Counted from the stretch's first letter, positions 40,804-53,426 are shown. The stretch: 64,000 bases of DNA from Burkholderiaceae bacterium (GCA_021166835.1 JAJPEN010000026.1:136060-200059), one strand, 5' to 3'. The notes: a model not told the origin generated them from the letters alone. Numbers and translations: made by a program.

Positions 40804-43800
40804 TCATCGCTTGACGATCTCGCGCCACGAAAGCCTGCCGCGCGAGCCGCCGATCGACTCGGCCACCGATTCGACGCCGCCCGACGAACCGCTCGAGACC
40901 TTGAACTCCTTCGGCGAGCCGGAAGTTCCGGGCGGCGAGCCCGCGATCACCGTCGGCATCGGCGTGATGCCCACGCGCGAGCGTCGCCCGCTGACGGCGA
41001 CCAGCACGCCGGTGCTCGGATGCGCCACGAGGTCCGCATTCGAGAACATTCCGTCGTTGTCCAGATCGAAGGGAGAGCTGGGCAGGCGTGCGCCGCTCAC
41101 CGCGTCCAGCTCCATCAGCCAGCTCGTTCCGCCCTTGTCGCACGGACTCGTCGAAGGAATCAGCGTCGGGAACACGACGCGCCCGAAGCGGATCTGCGGC
41201 GGATAGACGACGCGCTCGCCGGTTTCGGCCAGCGGCGTTCCGGCCTGCGGGAAGTCGAGGTACCAGCCGCGCTTCGTGCCCCAGTCGACGAGGTTGTCGG
41301 AGGTGACGCGCACCACCGAGCTGCCGACGACGCGCTCGGCGAGCACCGTCTGCTGCTCGAGGCTCGCGCGCCCGGCCACCGCGGCGCCCTTGTCCCAGAT
41401 GCCGTAGAAGCTCTGGCGCTGGTACGGCGGCGACGGATCGGCCGGCTCGACGTAACTGCCGGTGCCGAAGAGCACGAGGTAGCCGCCCAGGGGATGGCGC
41501 ATCACCTCGACCGACGCGGTGATCGGCTGCGCTGTCCCGCCGGGATCCTTCGCCTGGAACAACGGCGAGCCGCCGTTGGCAACGGTCCACGAGCCGGGCG
41601 ACGTCGAACTCACGTCGAACTTCCACAGGTTGCCCTGCAGGTCGCCGGCATACACGTAGTCGACCTTCCCGTCGGCGTCGACGTCGGCCGGGAACGGATT
41701 CGCCAGCCCGTTCGGCTGGGCGGTGGAGCCGGCGCTCGTCACCAGCTTCACGTAATGCGTCCCCAACGTCCACGTGCGGCTGCCCGGCGCGCGGTCGAGG
41801 AACAGGATGAACAGCGCCGCGCGCCCCGTGGCGCTCTGGTGGGTGTCATCGAGGTCGCCGTTGTGGTTGTTGTAGCCGTTGCTGACGATCACCGCCCACT
41901 TGCCGTTGGCCATCTGCACGATCTGCGGCTGACCGAAGGTGAAGCCCAGATCGGGATCGTCCGCTTCGGTGAACTCCCACAGCACCTTCGACGACGCGCT
42001 CGCCTCGTCTACCGCGGTCGGGTCGGTGACGTCGAGCGCGAACAGCCCCTGCCCGCCCGCGCCCAGGCCGCCCACCAGCACCGTCGACCAGCTGCCGTTG
42101 ACGATCGCGTCTCCCACCGCCGGCGTCCCGTCGACGTAGTAGCGGTGCGAGTAGGCCTGGTCGGTCAGGTGCGAGATCTTGTCGTAGACCGACGAGGGCA
42201 TGTACGCGAACAGTTCCTTGCCGGCATCGGCGCCGCTCGCGCGAAACGCGTGCAGCATGCCGTCGTTCGCGCCGACGTAGATCACCGGCTCGCGCGAGAT
42301 GTGGTTCTGGCGGAACTGCGCGTAGTTGTTCTGCCAGTATCCGGCGCTCGGCGCGCCGACGTACTGCGGGTTCGAGTTGACGATGTCGCCGAGTTTCGAA
42401 ACCGGCCGGCGGCGGAACTTGCCGGCCGATGTTCCCTCGTCGGTGGCGTCGCCGCGCATCCATGCCAGGCGCGCCGCGCCCTTGCCGTCGTTCGCCTTGG
42501 CGCTGTTCGTGTCCAGCGCGGTCTGCTGCGCCGTGGACAGGCTCGCCCACGAGAACGGAACCCCCGCGCTCGCCGCCGTCGGATCGGTGTTCCAGGTGAG
42601 GATCTGCCGGCTCGCCGGCGCCTGCGCGTTGATCCGCTGCCCGGAATCCCAGTCGGGCGTCGGCGAGATATTGCCGTTGAAGTCGATCGGATACGACAGC
42701 AGCTGTCCGCTCCAGTCGTTCGAGTTGAAGCGCGCCTGGTAGACCTTCGATCCGGTGTTCAGCGACGTGGAGTTGGTCGCCACCGACGAGGCCGACGAGG
42801 TGGCGAGAATCGCGATGAAGGCGCGATCGAGCGCCGACTCCAGCGCGAGCGGATTGGCGACGAAGAAGTAGTTGTCGGGAATGCCGTCGGGCACCGGCAG
42901 GCCGTTGGCGTCGCGCACGTCCCATTCCTCGGTCTTGTCGGGAATGCCGTTGCCGCTGCCGGCTTCGACGAAGCCGCCGTACTTGGCCGCATAGAAGAGC
43001 GGGTCCTCGAGCGACCTGGCGACCGTCGACCCCAACGAATAGGTGACGCTGGTCGGCGCGTCGTTGACGTTGCAGGGCGAGCAGCCGAGCACGCCGGTGG
43101 GATCGGTGAAACGGAAATTCTCGATCCCCGAGTGGAAATGCGCGCCGTCCTTCGTCGTGCCGCTGATCGCGTAGCCGAAGCCCTGCGCGGTGTTCGTCGA
43201 TTCCGAGATGACGTCGGTGGTCACCTTGACGGTCTTCGCATCCGCGTCGAGCTCGTACTCGATGATGCCCCAGACGTCCTGGTCGTAGTCGCCGCCCTGT
43301 TCGGAGTCCTCCCAGTTGACGTAGACCTTGCCGCTCACCTTGTTGCCGACGACGGTCTGCGACACGATCTTCATGTCGACGAGCGCACCGCCGCCCATGC
43401 CGGAGACGCCCAGGTCGAGGCGGTAGATCGGCTGGATCACGACCTCGGGGCTGCCGGCCAGTCCGGGCACTCGCACGCGCAGCGTCGGCACGTTCGTGGC
43501 GAGCTGCACGCCGTACGTGGTCACCTTCAGCGAACGGGTGTCGTCGAAGGGAACCGAAGCGAGGTCCGAGCGTATCCGGTTCGTCTTCGCGTAGTGCGCC
43601 AGGCCGGGCATCAGGTAGCTGCCGGCGACGGTCGGGCCTTCCGGGCAGATTCCGGCGACCGCACCGAGCTCGGTGATCGTCTTGCCGTCGCACAGCTCGT
43701 TGTTGCTCGTGCCGTTGCGTCCGATGAACCAGTCGCCGCCGGTGATGCCTTCGAGATCGCCGACCCTGTTCGTCACGCTGCGCGCCGTCTTCGCCGCGCC

Positions 43801-45642
43801 GCCGAGATCGGCGAGCGTAGTCGCGGCGAGGTCCGAGTCGTAGGAAGACACGCTGGCGTTGAATGCCAGCACGTTCAGCGGCGAGCAGTAATTGTTGTTG
43901 TCGAGCGGACCCGGGCTCCACGAAGCGCTCGGCAGGCCGAGCGAAGCGTCCGCCGACCCGGTCGAATACGTGTAGGCCGGTGTAGCCGTCTTCCCGGCGA
44001 AATAGCGCAGCGACTCGAAATAGATCTCCGACATCGGGTTGCCCCAGCTGCGGCAGTTCCCCTCGGAGATGTTGGCCAGCTGCCAGGTGCAGTTGTCGCC
44101 GCTCGCGTCGAGATACGTTCCGTCGCCGTAGTCGTATCCCCAGATGCGCATCCGGTCGAGCGTGTTGACGATTCCCTCCTTGCCGACGCCCAGCAGGGAC
44201 GACACGAAGGTGCCGTCGGTCGCCGTTTCGACCTCGTCGGAGAAGACTCCGACGCGCTTGCGCAAAACGCCGCCCGAGATGTTCTTCTGGTAGCTGCCGG
44301 TCATCAGCCCGAATTTCATCAGGCCGGGCTCGCCGTAGACCTGCAGCAGGCCGATCGGCTTGTAGTTGCCGCTCGGGTACTGCTTGCACTTCTCGCTGCC
44401 GAGCAGCCCCGGCACGCAGGCCTGCACGCGCACCACGTACTGCCCGTTGTCGTAGCTCGTGCCGCGGCCGCCCGCGTAGCCGTTGCCCAGCCCGCGTTCG
44501 GTCTGGCTGGGATCGACCGTGCCCGAAGCGAGACCGCTCAGGCTCGCCCGGTTGCCGTTGCTGCGGGTCGCATTCGTGCCGAGCATGCCGGAATCGGAGA
44601 CGCGGCCGGGATTCGTCGACTCGTCGCGCCACTGGCACTGCCAGCGTTCGTTCGATGCCCACAGCGAGTAGTCGCCGCGCGCGATGCGCATCACCGGCGG
44701 ATTCGCATTGCCCTGCGACTTGGCGCTTCCGATCGTCAGGTTGCAGATCGACACGCCTGCGTCGGTCAGGTTGGTGACCGTCCAGTTGTCCGCGGAACCG
44801 GAGCCGACGACGCCGGAAGCGTGGACCTCGATCTCGAAATCGCCGTCGCAGGTGCCCGATCGCACCGAAGTGACCACGCCCAGCACGTACTTCGAAGCGG
44901 ACAGCTCGGCGCGGATCTGATCGCCGTAGCACGCCTTCACCCCGCTGTTGCGGAAGCGGAACTTGCCGGCGCCGATCGACACCGTCTTCTTCTTGCTCCA
45001 GTTGCCGGTGTCCGCGCTCTCGGCGGCCCCCGCAGGGGGACTGGCGTTGACGCTGAACGGCGTCAGTTTGGCGAGATCCGCGCCCGCGTAGTGCTTGGCC
45101 CATGCATGCGCGTCGGTCGGCAGGTAGACGCGTTCGAGGACCGTCTCGCTCGACGTATCGGTGGAACGCGTGCCGCCGTACAGCAGCTTGCGCACCGCGT
45201 CCATGCGCGCCATCGTCGCCCAGTTCAGGAAGTTGCCGCTCCACTGGGTGCCATCGGCAGCGCAGTACTTGTTCGCATCGGCGAGCGCGAAAGGTTCGAA
45301 GCGCTGCTTGCCGGTGCTGTAGCGGTAGCACTTCTTCGGATCGAAATAGCCGTAGTAGTCGATCGAGTGCTTGTACGTCGTCTCGAGCGCGCCGTCGCCG
45401 TCGAGGTCCGAATAGTCGTTGTAGGCCTTCTTGTACAGCTGCTGGTCCTTCGAGATGTCGAGCATGACCAGCGGCGGAATCGCACCGCCCGCGTACAACG
45501 GCTTCTGCGCGAGCGTCAGCGCGAAGGAAGGCGCGGCGAATCCCTGCAATGCGACGAGGAAGCAGGCGAGCGCGCCCGCGCGGCGCAGCGCCGAAGCCGC
45601 CGGAGGGCCGACATGCCGAATGACGTGATCGTTTGCGTTCAT
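40804..45642 (-). CDS. pilY1: Type IV pilus biogenesis/adhesion protein PilY1
   Basis: Large secreted or pilus-tip protein of 1,612 residues. The signal peptide ends near AAPSFA (about residue 41), then LTLAQKPLYAGGAIPPLVML, the normal PilY1 start. The C-terminal beta-propeller (about residues 1050-1450) has PilY1 motifs such as EPVIYVGANDGMLHAF and a calcium-binding-like DVDADGKVDYVYAGDLQGNLW; a second acidic loop is DLDNDGMFSNADL. PilY1 promotes pilus extension and surface sensing. The N-terminal part is variable between species and has no obvious vWA domain here. Downstream of pilX by 18 bases. Confidence 0.95.
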   Translation of the reverse strand: MNANDHVIRHVGPPAASALRRAGALACFLVALQGFAAPSFALTLAQKPLYAGGAIPPLVMLDISKDQQLYKKAYNDYSDLDGDGALETTYKHSIDYYGYFDPKKCYRYSTGKQRFEPFALADANKYCAADGTQWSGNFLNWATMARMDAVRKLLYGGTRSTDTSSETVLERVYLPTDAHAWAKHYAGADLAKLTPFSVNASPPAGAAESADTGNWSKKKTVSIGAGKFRFRNSGVKACYGDQIRAELSASKYVLGVVTSVRSGTCDGDFEIEVHASGVVGSGSADNWTVTNLTDAGVSICNLTIGSAKSQGNANPPVMRIARGDYSLWASNERWQCQWRDESTNPGRVSDSGMLGTNATRSNGNRASLSGLASGTVDPSQTERGLGNGYAGGRGTSYDNGQYVVRVQACVPGLLGSEKCKQYPSGNYKPIGLLQVYGEPGLMKFGLMTGSYQKNISGGVLRKRVGVFSDEVETATDGTFVSSLLGVGKEGIVNTLDRMRIWGYDYGDGTYLDASGDNCTWQLANISEGNCRSWGNPMSEIYFESLRYFAGKTATPAYTYSTGSADASLGLPSASWSPGPLDNNNYCSPLNVLAFNASVSSYDSDLAATTLADLGGAAKTARSVTNRVGDLEGITGGDWFIGRNGTSNNELCDGKTITELGAVAGICPEGPTVAGSYLMPGLAHYAKTNRIRSDLASVPFDDTRSLKVTTYGVQLATNVPTLRVRVPGLAGSPEVVIQPIYRLDLGVSGMGGGALVDMKIVSQTVVGNKVSGKVYVNWEDSEQGGDYDQDVWGIIEYELDADAKTVKVTTDVISESTNTAQGFGYAISGTTKDGAHFHSGIENFRFTDPTGVLGCSPCNVNDAPTSVTYSLGSTVARSLEDPLFYAAKYGGFVEAGSGNGIPDKTEEWDVRDANGLPVPDGIPDNYFFVANPLALESALDRAFIAILATSSASSVATNSTSLNTGSKVYQARFNSNDWSGQLLSYPIDFNGNISPTPDWDSGQRINAQAPASRQILTWNTDPTAASAGVPFSWASLSTAQQTALDTNSAKANDGKGAARLAWMRGDATDEGTSAGKFRRRPVSKLGDIVNSNPQYVGAPSAGYWQNNYAQFRQNHISREPVIYVGANDGMLHAFRASGADAGKELFAYMPSSVYDKISHLTDQAYSHRYYVDGTPAVGDAIVNGSWSTVLVGGLGAGGQGLFALDVTDPTAVDEASASSKVLWEFTEADDPDLGFTFGQPQIVQMANGKWAVIVSNGYNNHNGDLDDTHQSATGRAALFILFLDRAPGSRTWTLGTHYVKLVTSAGSTAQPNGLANPFPADVDADGKVDYVYAGDLQGNLWKFDVSSTSPGSWTVANGGSPLFQAKDPGGTAQPITASVEVMRHPLGGYLVLFGTGSYVEPADPSPPYQRQSFYGIWDKGAAVAGRASLEQQTVLAERVVGSSVVRVTSDNLVDWGTKRGWYLDFPQAGTPLAETGERVVYPPQIRFGRVVFPTLIPSTSPCDKGGTSWLMELDAVSGARLPSSPFDLDNDGMFSNADLVAHPSTGVLVAVSGRRSRVGITPMPTVIAGSPPGTSGSPKEFKVSSGSSGGVESVAESIGGSRGRLSWREIVKR

Positions 45643-45660
45643 CGCCTCGCTCCGCGGCCG

Positions 45661-46227
45661 TCAGGGCCGGAAGAACTCCTGCAGCAACACCTCGGTTCCC
45701 GTCAGCGCGCCGTACCCCACCGACGTGATCCGGTAGACGTAGCGGACGCTGCCGCCCGCCTTCAGGCTGGTGCCGAAGGTGTCGGGAATCGCTTCGACCA
45801 GGTAACGCGGCGGGCTCGAAACGCCGCCCGACGAAGTGCCGGCAATGAACGAAGGCACGCCGGTCATCTCGCCGTAGGCCAGCGAGCGGGAGGTGTCGGT
45901 GAGCCAGGTCTCCCAGGCCTGCGTGGTCCCCGTTGACGGCGGAATGCACAGGCCCTTGCCGCCGGCGTAGTCGCAGGAAGTCGAGAACAACGTGGCGCCC
46001 GAGATCGCACGCGCGGTGACGATGTCGGCCTCGGCGTCGCGCAGGGCGGCGTCGGCCGCCTGCAGCGCGATGTTCGTATCGCGCGCGTTGCGCGCCATGC
46101 GCTCCTCGCTGGTCGAGATCGTCGCGCCCGCGATGCCGATCAGCGTGATCGCGATCATCATCACGAGCGCGACGAAGAGCGAGGCGCCGCGCTGCGAACG
46201 TGCGGAGGTCCGGTTCATCTTCGTCAT
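45661..46227 (-). CDS. pilX: Minor pilin assembly protein PilX
   Basis: 188 residues; leader RSQRG followed by ASLFVALVMMIAITLIGIAG, the PilX N-domain in which the pilin Glu5 position is not conserved, then STSEERMARNARDTNIALQAADAALRDAE, a hallmark of PilX. ATG at 46227 overlaps the pilW stop (ATGA). The wider open frame upstream is not coding. Confidence 0.92.
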   Translation of the reverse strand: MTKMNRTSARSQRGASLFVALVMMIAITLIGIAGATISTSEERMARNARDTNIALQAADAALRDAEADIVTARAISGATLFSTSCDYAGGKGLCIPPSTGTTQAWETWLTDTSRSLAYGEMTGVPSFIAGTSSGGVSSPPRYLVEAIPDTFGTSLKAGGSVRYVYRITSVGYGALTGTEVLLQEFFRP

Positions 46228-47048
46228 CCGATCCGGTTGCGCAGGCCGATGGTGAATCGGAACAGCCGGCGTGGACGCTGGTCGTCGGGCGGATCGAACA
46301 CCGACCCGCCGTCGCCCGCCGGCGCGACGGCGCCCGGCGCGTACGCGGTGCCGAAGTGGTTGAAGCGGTTCAGGCCGCCGTCGACGTCGGTGAAGGTTTC
46401 GCCGCGCACGACCACCGAGACGATCGCGCTGACCACCCGATCGAGATTCGCGACGCCGGCAGGCGCGTAGTAGTTGGGCGTGCCGTCGTTGTCGGTGTCC
46501 TCGCCGTAGAGGATCTGCAGGCTCTCGACGCCGGTGACGAGAACGACCGGCGCGCCGGCAGCCGACGAGGCTTCGCAGTACAGCGCCGGCTCGCCGGTGG
46601 TCGCGTCGACCGCCACGTAGTAGCGGTTCGATGCGAGCGTCGTCGCGCCCACCGCCACTCCGCGACAATCGACGACGCCGCCGTCGGGGCCGCTGCCGTC
46701 GCGCAGGTCCGAGCCGTAGTAGCGCACGATGATCTCGTCGCTCTGGTTCAGCCCGGAATCGTTCGACGCGCTGAACGCCGGCGACGCGGACGGAAACGCC
46801 ACGTTCGCCGTGAAGTCGTGGTAGCCGGCCATCCGCAGTTCCCGGCCGAGCGTGGTGAACACGTAGCGGCCGGTCTCCTGCAGGATGGCCGCGTCGTTCT
46901 GCGAGCGGTTCGTCTGCTTGCTCGCGAGGAACATCGTGGAGACGACGAGCACGATGAGCAGACCGACGACGAGCGAGACCATCAGTTCGACGAGCGTCGT
47001 TCCGCGCTCGCGCGCCGGCATCCCGAGGATCGGAAGGCGCCTGCTCAC
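46224..47048 (-). CDS. pilW: Minor pilin PilW
   Basis: About 274 residues. Prepilin leader ARERG, then TTLVELMVSLVVGLLIVLVV with Glu at position 5, followed by the PilW segment GRYVFTTLGRELRMAGYHDF. GTG at 47048 is chosen for its 4-nt overlap with the pilV stop; ATG at 47021 would give a shorter leader and is equally possible. Confidence 0.9.
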   Translation of the reverse strand: MSRRLPILGMPARERGTTLVELMVSLVVGLLIVLVVSTMFLASKQTNRSQNDAAILQETGRYVFTTLGRELRMAGYHDFTANVAFPSASPAFSASNDSGLNQSDEIIVRYYGSDLRDGSGPDGGVVDCRGVAVGATTLASNRYYVAVDATTGEPALYCEASSAAGAPVVLVTGVESLQILYGEDTDNDGTPNYYAPAGVANLDRVVSAIVSVVVRGETFTDVDGGLNRFNHFGTAYAPGAVAPAGDGGSVFDPPDDQRPRRLFRFTIGLRNRIG

Positions 47049-47539
47049 GGCCGCACGCCGACGACGAAACGCGTGAGGCTTCCGTCGCGGTCGTCCTCCC
47101 ACCAGATCTTCACGGCGAGCGGCGCATCGGCGACTCCGTCGCAGTCCGTGACGGTCGGCGTGCCATCGTCCGGCGTGCTGTCGACGCAGACGACGCCGAC
47201 GCCGCTCGGCAGCATCTGCCCGTTCGCGTCGTTCCACAGGTACAGATCCATCTCCGCCTGCTGCTTCGACGTGCATCCGGCCGCCTTGAAGCAGTCGGCG
47301 TGCAAGGCTGCGGCGCCGGCGTAGTCGCCGTTGCGCAGCGCCATCGCGTTCGCGCGGATGCGGTCGGCGATGTCGTAGGCCTGCTGCGTCGCGATGGTGC
47401 GCAGCGTCGAACTGCCGGACGCGCGCAAGGTGTTGAGCTGCAGCGCGCCCATCGAGAGCAGAGCGAAGGCGATCACGACGATCGCGATCAGCGACTCGAT
47501 CAGCGAGAAGCCCCGCTGGCTGGCGCGCATGGACGTCAT
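47045..47539 (-). CDS. pilV: Type IV pilus modification/minor pilin PilV
   Basis: 164 residues. Leader RASQRG then FSLIESLIAIVVIAFALLSM with Glu5, and the PilV-like ATQQAYDIADRIRANAMALR. ATG at 47539 overlaps the fimT stop (ATGA), so translation is coupled. Confidence 0.92.
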   Translation of the reverse strand: MTSMRASQRGFSLIESLIAIVVIAFALLSMGALQLNTLRASGSSTLRTIATQQAYDIADRIRANAMALRNGDYAGAAALHADCFKAAGCTSKQQAEMDLYLWNDANGQMLPSGVGVVCVDSTPDDGTPTVTDCDGVADAPLAVKIWWEDDRDGSLTRFVVGVRP

Positions 47540-48045
47540 GGGCAGTTCGCGGCGCGAAGCGCGACGCGTCCGGCGGCATTCCACTCGACGCTGCGGCCGT
47601 GCGGGCCACTGCGGTCGTCGCACAGGCGCACGCTCCCGGTCGCCGACGCGACACCGGTCGACTCGAAAGCGATGCGGTCGGTGATGCCGGTCGGCGTCGC
47701 CGCCGGCTCGCGGCCGCCGGCAGCCGTGAAACGCAGGATCTCGCCCGCTTCGGCAGCGCCGTTGCCGTTGGCGTCGACGAACAGCAGTCGCCCGGCGCTC
47801 CAGTCGGCCGAATCGCATGCCGCGCCCGCCGTGCTGGGGCATAGCGACACCGTGCGATGCGTGCGAGCGGCCTCGGTGCGCGCGGTCGTCACGTCGTTGA
47901 GCAGCCGCGTGGCCGAGCCGTGCATGCGCTGGTCGCGAAGGAAGTTGCTGAACGCGGGCAGGCCGGCCGAGGCCAGGATCGCCACGATGGCGATCGTGAT
48001 CATCAGTTCGACCAGCGTGAATCCGCGGTTTCTCGACGCCACCAC
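47536..48045 (-). CDS. fimT: GspH/FimT-family pseudopilin
   Basis: Minor pseudopilin starting the operon. Leader ASRNRG then [20 protein letters not shown] with Glu5; the C-terminal half is a GspH domain with RHRT-like [18 protein letters not shown] at 48045 is chosen because GGAG lies 6 bases before it; GTG at 48063 in the same frame would add six residues. The six-gene set makes the initiation/tip complex of type IV pili. Confidence 0.9.
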   Translation of the reverse strand: MVASRNRGFTLVELMITIAIVAILASAGLPAFSNFLRDQRMHGSATRLLNDVTTARTEAARTHRTVSLCPSTAGAACDSADWSAGRLLFVDANGNGAAEAGEILRFTAAGGREPAATPTGITDRIAFESTGVASATGSVRLCDDRSGPHGRSVEWNAAGRVALRAANCP

Positions 48046-48165
48046 TGTGCACTCCGTACTCACGGAGTTTCCGATCGGCGCAGTCTGAGCGGGGGCGGGC
48101 GCGCCGGCCCAGCGACGTCGGACGGGCGGCGGCTCTGCGCCCGCAGGCGGTTCGTCAGACTTCGT

Positions 48166-49413
48166 TCAGGACGCGGGCGGCATCGCCTCGTCGACCCATT
48201 CGATCCAGTGCCGCACGGGGGTGCCGGTCGCGGCCTGCAGGTGCGCGATGCAGCCGATGTTCGCCGACAGGACCGTGGCCGGCGCCTCGGTGTGCAGCGC
48301 GGCGAGCTTGTTCGCGCGCAACTGCATCGACAGCTCCGGCTGCAGCACCGAGTAGGTGCCCGCCGAGCCGCAGCACAGGTGCGAATCGGGCACGTAAGCC
48401 GGCGCGACGCCGATCGATGCGAGCCAGTTCTCGACGGCGCCGCGGATGCGCTGGCCGTGCTGCAGCGTGCACGGCGGGTGGAAGGCGACGCGCGCCGGCG
48501 CCTCGCCCGCGCGCACGCGCGCGCGCAGCGCTTCGGCGCAAGGGGCGAGCTGGCCCGGCAGCCACTCGGCCGGGTCGCGCGTGGCGGCGACCACCCGCTT
48601 CGCCTTTTCGGCGTAGGCGGGGTCGGCGCGCAGCAGGTGCGCGTACTCCTTGACCATCGCGCCGCAGCCCGATGCGTTCACCAGCACGATCTCGACGCCC
48701 GCATCGAGATGCGGGATCCATGCGTCGATGTTCCGTCGCACCTGCGCGAGCGCGCCTTCGGTGTCGTTCAGGTGATGGCGGATCGCTCCGCAGCAGCCGG
48801 AGCGGCGCTCGACGACCGCCTCGATGCCGAGCCGGTCGAGCACGCGCGCGGTGGCCGCATCGATCGACGGCATCATTGCCGGCTGCGTGCAGCCGTTCAG
48901 CAGCAGCACCTTGCGCGCGTGCGTGCGCGCAGGCCACGGGCCGGGATCGCGCCGCTCGGGCACCTTGTCGCGCAGCACCGACGGCAGCAGCGGGCGCACG
49001 AACTGCCCGATGCGCATCGCCGGATCGAAGAGCCACCTTCGCGTCAGCGTCTCGCGCAGCAGCGCGCGCACGACGCGCTCGCGCAGCGGCCGGCGCACCT
49101 GCTGCTCGACCAGCTTGCGCCCGACGTCCACCAGGTGCCCGTACTCGACGCCCGACGGGCACGTCGTCTCGCAGTTGCGGCAGGTGAGGCACCGGTCCAG
49201 ATGCTGCAACGTGGCGAGCGTGGGCGTGGCGCCTTCGACCACCTGCTTCATCAGGTAGATGCGCCCGCGCGGGCTGTCGCGCTCGTCGCCGAGCAGCTTG
49301 TAGGTCGGGCAGGTGGCCAGGCAGAAGCCGCAGTGCACACAGCGGCGCAGGTTCAGTTCGGCGTCGTCGCCGTCGGGCGTGCCGACCAGCCGGTCGGCGA
49401 GATGCGTTTCCAC
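48166..49413 (-). CDS. glcF: Glycolate oxidase iron-sulfur subunit GlcF
   Basis: 415 residues. Two 4Fe-4S motifs near the N-terminus ([12 protein letters not shown] and [12 protein letters not shown]) and two cysteine-rich CCG domains ([22 protein letters not shown]), as in GlcF. It passes electrons from the GlcDE flavins to the quinone pool. GTG at 49413 is the only suitable start. It follows glcE by 26 bases. Confidence 0.95.
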   Translation of the reverse strand: METHLADRLVGTPDGDDAELNLRRCVHCGFCLATCPTYKLLGDERDSPRGRIYLMKQVVEGATPTLATLQHLDRCLTCRNCETTCPSGVEYGHLVDVGRKLVEQQVRRPLRERVVRALLRETLTRRWLFDPAMRIGQFVRPLLPSVLRDKVPERRDPGPWPARTHARKVLLLNGCTQPAMMPSIDAATARVLDRLGIEAVVERRSGCCGAIRHHLNDTEGALAQVRRNIDAWIPHLDAGVEIVLVNASGCGAMVKEYAHLLRADPAYAEKAKRVVAATRDPAEWLPGQLAPCAEALRARVRAGEAPARVAFHPPCTLQHGQRIRGAVENWLASIGVAPAYVPDSHLCCGSAGTYSVLQPELSMQLRANKLAALHTEAPATVLSANIGCIAHLQAATGTPVRHWIEWVDEAMPPAS

Positions 49414-49439
49414 GGCAGATCCGTAGGGCTCGGTTTTTC

Positions 49440-50558
49440 TCAGAGGTCCGGGTACATGCGCCCGCGATTGAACAGGCCCGCCGGATCGAAGGCGCGCTTC
49501 AGTTCGCGGTGCACGCGCCGGTTGGCTTCGGGCAGCGGGGGGAAGACGCCCGCCGAGCGATCGCCGCCGCGGAACAGCGTCGCCGCACCGCCCACGCGCT
49601 CGCACTCGGCGCGAATGCGCGCGGCAGGGGCGTCGCTGCGCAGCCAGCGCTGTGCGCCGGCCCACTCGACGAGCACGGTGCCGCCCGGCAGGTCGAGGCG
49701 CGGCGCGGTGCAGGGCAGCGACAGCCGCCACAGCGGCTCGCTGCCCGCGAAGAACGGGTCCTGGTGTTCGCGCAGCGCGCGCCAGCGATGCGCGGCTTCG
49801 TCGTCGTCGATGCGGGTCGCGCCGCGCTCGCGCTCGAAGCGCGCGAGCGCCGCCTCGACCGCCGGCCTCGCGCCCGAGAAGCGCAGCCACGCCTCGCCTT
49901 CGCGCCAGCGCGTGGCCGAGATCGGCAACGGCTCGGCGCACCAGCGGTTCATCGCGCCGATCGCCTCGCTCGCGTCGAGCGCGAAGCGCACGCTCGCCTC
50001 GCGCATCGGCCGCGGCACCACTTTCAGCGAGACGTCGACGATCGGCCCGAGGATGCCCAGCGAGCCGCACATCAGCCGCGAGACGTCGTAGCCGGCGACG
50101 TTCTTCATCACCTGCCCGCCGAAGCGCAGCACGCGCGCCTGCGCGTCGACGACCGTGGCGCCGAGAACGAAGTCGCGCGCCGAGCCGGCGCTGGCGCGCC
50201 GCGGCCCGGACAGCCCCGCCGCGACGACGCCGCCGATCGTCGCCGCATCGCCGAAAGCGGGCGGCTCGAAGGCGAGCATCTGCCGGTGCGCAGCGAGCGC
50301 TTCCTCGATTTCGGCCAGCGGCGTGCCGCAGCGGGCCTGGATCACCAGTTCCGTCGGCTCGTACGAGACGATGCCGCGCAGCGCGCGCAGGTCGAGCGCT
50401 TCGCCGGTCGGCGCCCCGCCGGTCGGCGCCTCTCCGTAGAAATCCTTGGTTCCACCGCCGACCAGGCGCAACGACCGGCCTTCGGCCGCAGCCGCGCGGA
50501 TCGCCTCGCGAACGGTCCCGAGTGCCCGATCGACTTCGCTGTCGATCACCGTGCTCAT
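49440..50558 (-). CDS. glcE: Glycolate oxidase subunit GlcE
   Basis: FAD-binding subunit of 372 residues, with [13 protein letters not shown], the PCMH-type [20 protein letters not shown] and [17 protein letters not shown]. The C-terminus ends [11 protein letters not shown] 15-nt duplication (50403-50432) adds [11 protein letters not shown] residues in an N-terminal loop. ATG at 50558 overlaps the glcD stop. Confidence 0.94.
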   Translation of the reverse strand: MSTVIDSEVDRALGTVREAIRAAAAEGRSLRLVGGGTKDFYGEAPTGGAPTGEALDLRALRGIVSYEPTELVIQARCGTPLAEIEEALAAHRQMLAFEPPAFGDAATIGGVVAAGLSGPRRASAGSARDFVLGATVVDAQARVLRFGGQVMKNVAGYDVSRLMCGSLGILGPIVDVSLKVVPRPMREASVRFALDASEAIGAMNRWCAEPLPISATRWREGEAWLRFSGARPAVEAALARFERERGATRIDDDEAAHRWRALREHQDPFFAGSEPLWRLSLPCTAPRLDLPGGTVLVEWAGAQRWLRSDAPAARIRAECERVGGAATLFRGGDRSAGVFPPLPEANRRVHRELKRAFDPAGLFNRGRMYPDL

Positions 50559-52065
50559 CAGAACCTCGGCAGGTCGGGAAAGCGCAGCTGCCCGCCGCGC
50601 ACGTGCATGCGTCCGTACTCGGCGCAGCGCGCGGGCGTGGGGATGGCCTTGCCCGGATTCAGGATGCCGGCGGGATCGAAGGCGCGCTTCACGGCGAAGA
50701 ACGCGTCGCGCTCCTGCGGCGTGAACTGCACGCACATCGTGCCGATCTTCTCGATGCCCACGCCGTGCTCGCCGGTGACGGTGCCGCCGAACTCGACGCA
50801 CAGTTCGAGGATCTCGGCGCCGAAGCGCTCGGCGCGCTGCCACTGGTCGGCGTCGTTCGCGTCGAACAGGATCAGCGGATGCAGGTTGCCGTCGCCGGCA
50901 TGGAACACGTTGATGCAGCGAAGCGAGTAGCGATCCTCCATCTGCGTGATCGCCTCGAGCATGCGCCCGATCATGCGGCGCGGAATCGTTCCGTCCATGC
51001 AGTAGTAGTCGGGCGACAGGCGGCCCGCCGCCGGGAACGCGTTCTTGCGCCCCGACCAGAAGAGCAGGCGCTCGGCTTCCGAGCCCGAGACGCGGATGGC
51101 GGTGGCGCCCGCTTCGCGCAGCACGCGCTGCATGCGCTCGATCTCGTCGGCGACCTCCTCGGGCGTGCCGTCGGATTCGGCGAGCAGGATCGCCGCCGCG
51201 TCGAGGTCGTAGCCGGCATGGACGAACTGCTCGACGGCGATCGTCGCCTTGCGGTCCATCATCTCGAGCCCGGCCGGAATGATGCCGGCGGCGATGATCG
51301 CCGCCACCGCGTCGCCGGCGGTGACGACGTCGTCGAAGGAGGCCATCAGCACGCGCGCGAGCGGCGGCGTCGGCACGAGCTTCACCGTGACCTCGGTGAC
51401 CACCGCCAGCATACCTTCCGAGCCGATGGCCAGCGCGAGCAGGTCGAGCCCCGGCGTGTCGAGCGCCTCGGAGCCGAACTCGATGGGTTCGCCTTCGCTG
51501 GTGAAGCCGCGCACGCGCAGCACGTTGTGCACGGTGAGGCCGTATTTCAGGCAGTGCACGCCGCCGGAGTTCTCGGCCACGTTGCCGCCGATCGAGCAGG
51601 CGATCTGCGACGACGGATCGGGCGCGTAATACAGGCGATGCACGGCCGCCGCTTCGGAGATCGCGAGATTGCGCACGCCGGGCTGCACGCGCGCGATGCG
51701 CGCCAGCGGGTCGATCGACAGGATGCGGTCGAACTTCGCCATCGACAGCACGACGCCCGCCGCATGCGGCATCGAACCGCCGGACAGGCTCGTTCCCGAG
51801 CCGCGCGCGACCACCGGAACGTCGAGTTCGCAGCACGCCTTCAAAATGTCGCGCACCTGCTGCTCATTCGCCGGCAACGCGACGGCGACCGGCAGCTGCC
51901 GATACGCGCTCAGCGCGTCGCACTCGTAGGGACGCGTGTCCTCGGTTCGATGCAGCAGGCAGTGCGCGGGAAGGAGGCGCGCGAGCCGCTCGACGATCGC
52001 ACGCCGGCGCGCGGCGTCGGGCTGGGCGAACGGGTCGGCGTGGCGCGCATCGCGCAGCGCGTCGT

Positions 52066-52069
<4 letters not shown>
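50558..52069 (-). CDS. glcD: Glycolate oxidase catalytic subunit GlcD
   Basis: FAD-dependent 2-hydroxyacid dehydrogenase subunit of 503 residues. FAD-binding PVVARGSGTSLSGGSMP and the IGGNVAENSGGVHCLKYG segment, C-terminal NVFHAGDGNLHPLILFD and GTVTGEHGVGIEK (catalytic-type His residues), ending FDPAGILNPGK. It converts glycolate to glyoxylate with GlcE and GlcF. ATG at 52069 overlaps the stop of the sigma-54 regulator gene (ATGA). Confidence 0.95.
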
Positions 52070-53415
<1,346 letters not shown>

Positions 53416-53426
53416 GGCGTTTCGTC

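Noticed and set aside
40669..45936. A 1,755-codon open frame on the plus strand opposite pilY1
   Set aside because: It is the antisense shadow of a clear PilY1 gene in GC-rich DNA; the translation is rich in Arg, Ala and His and has no family features.
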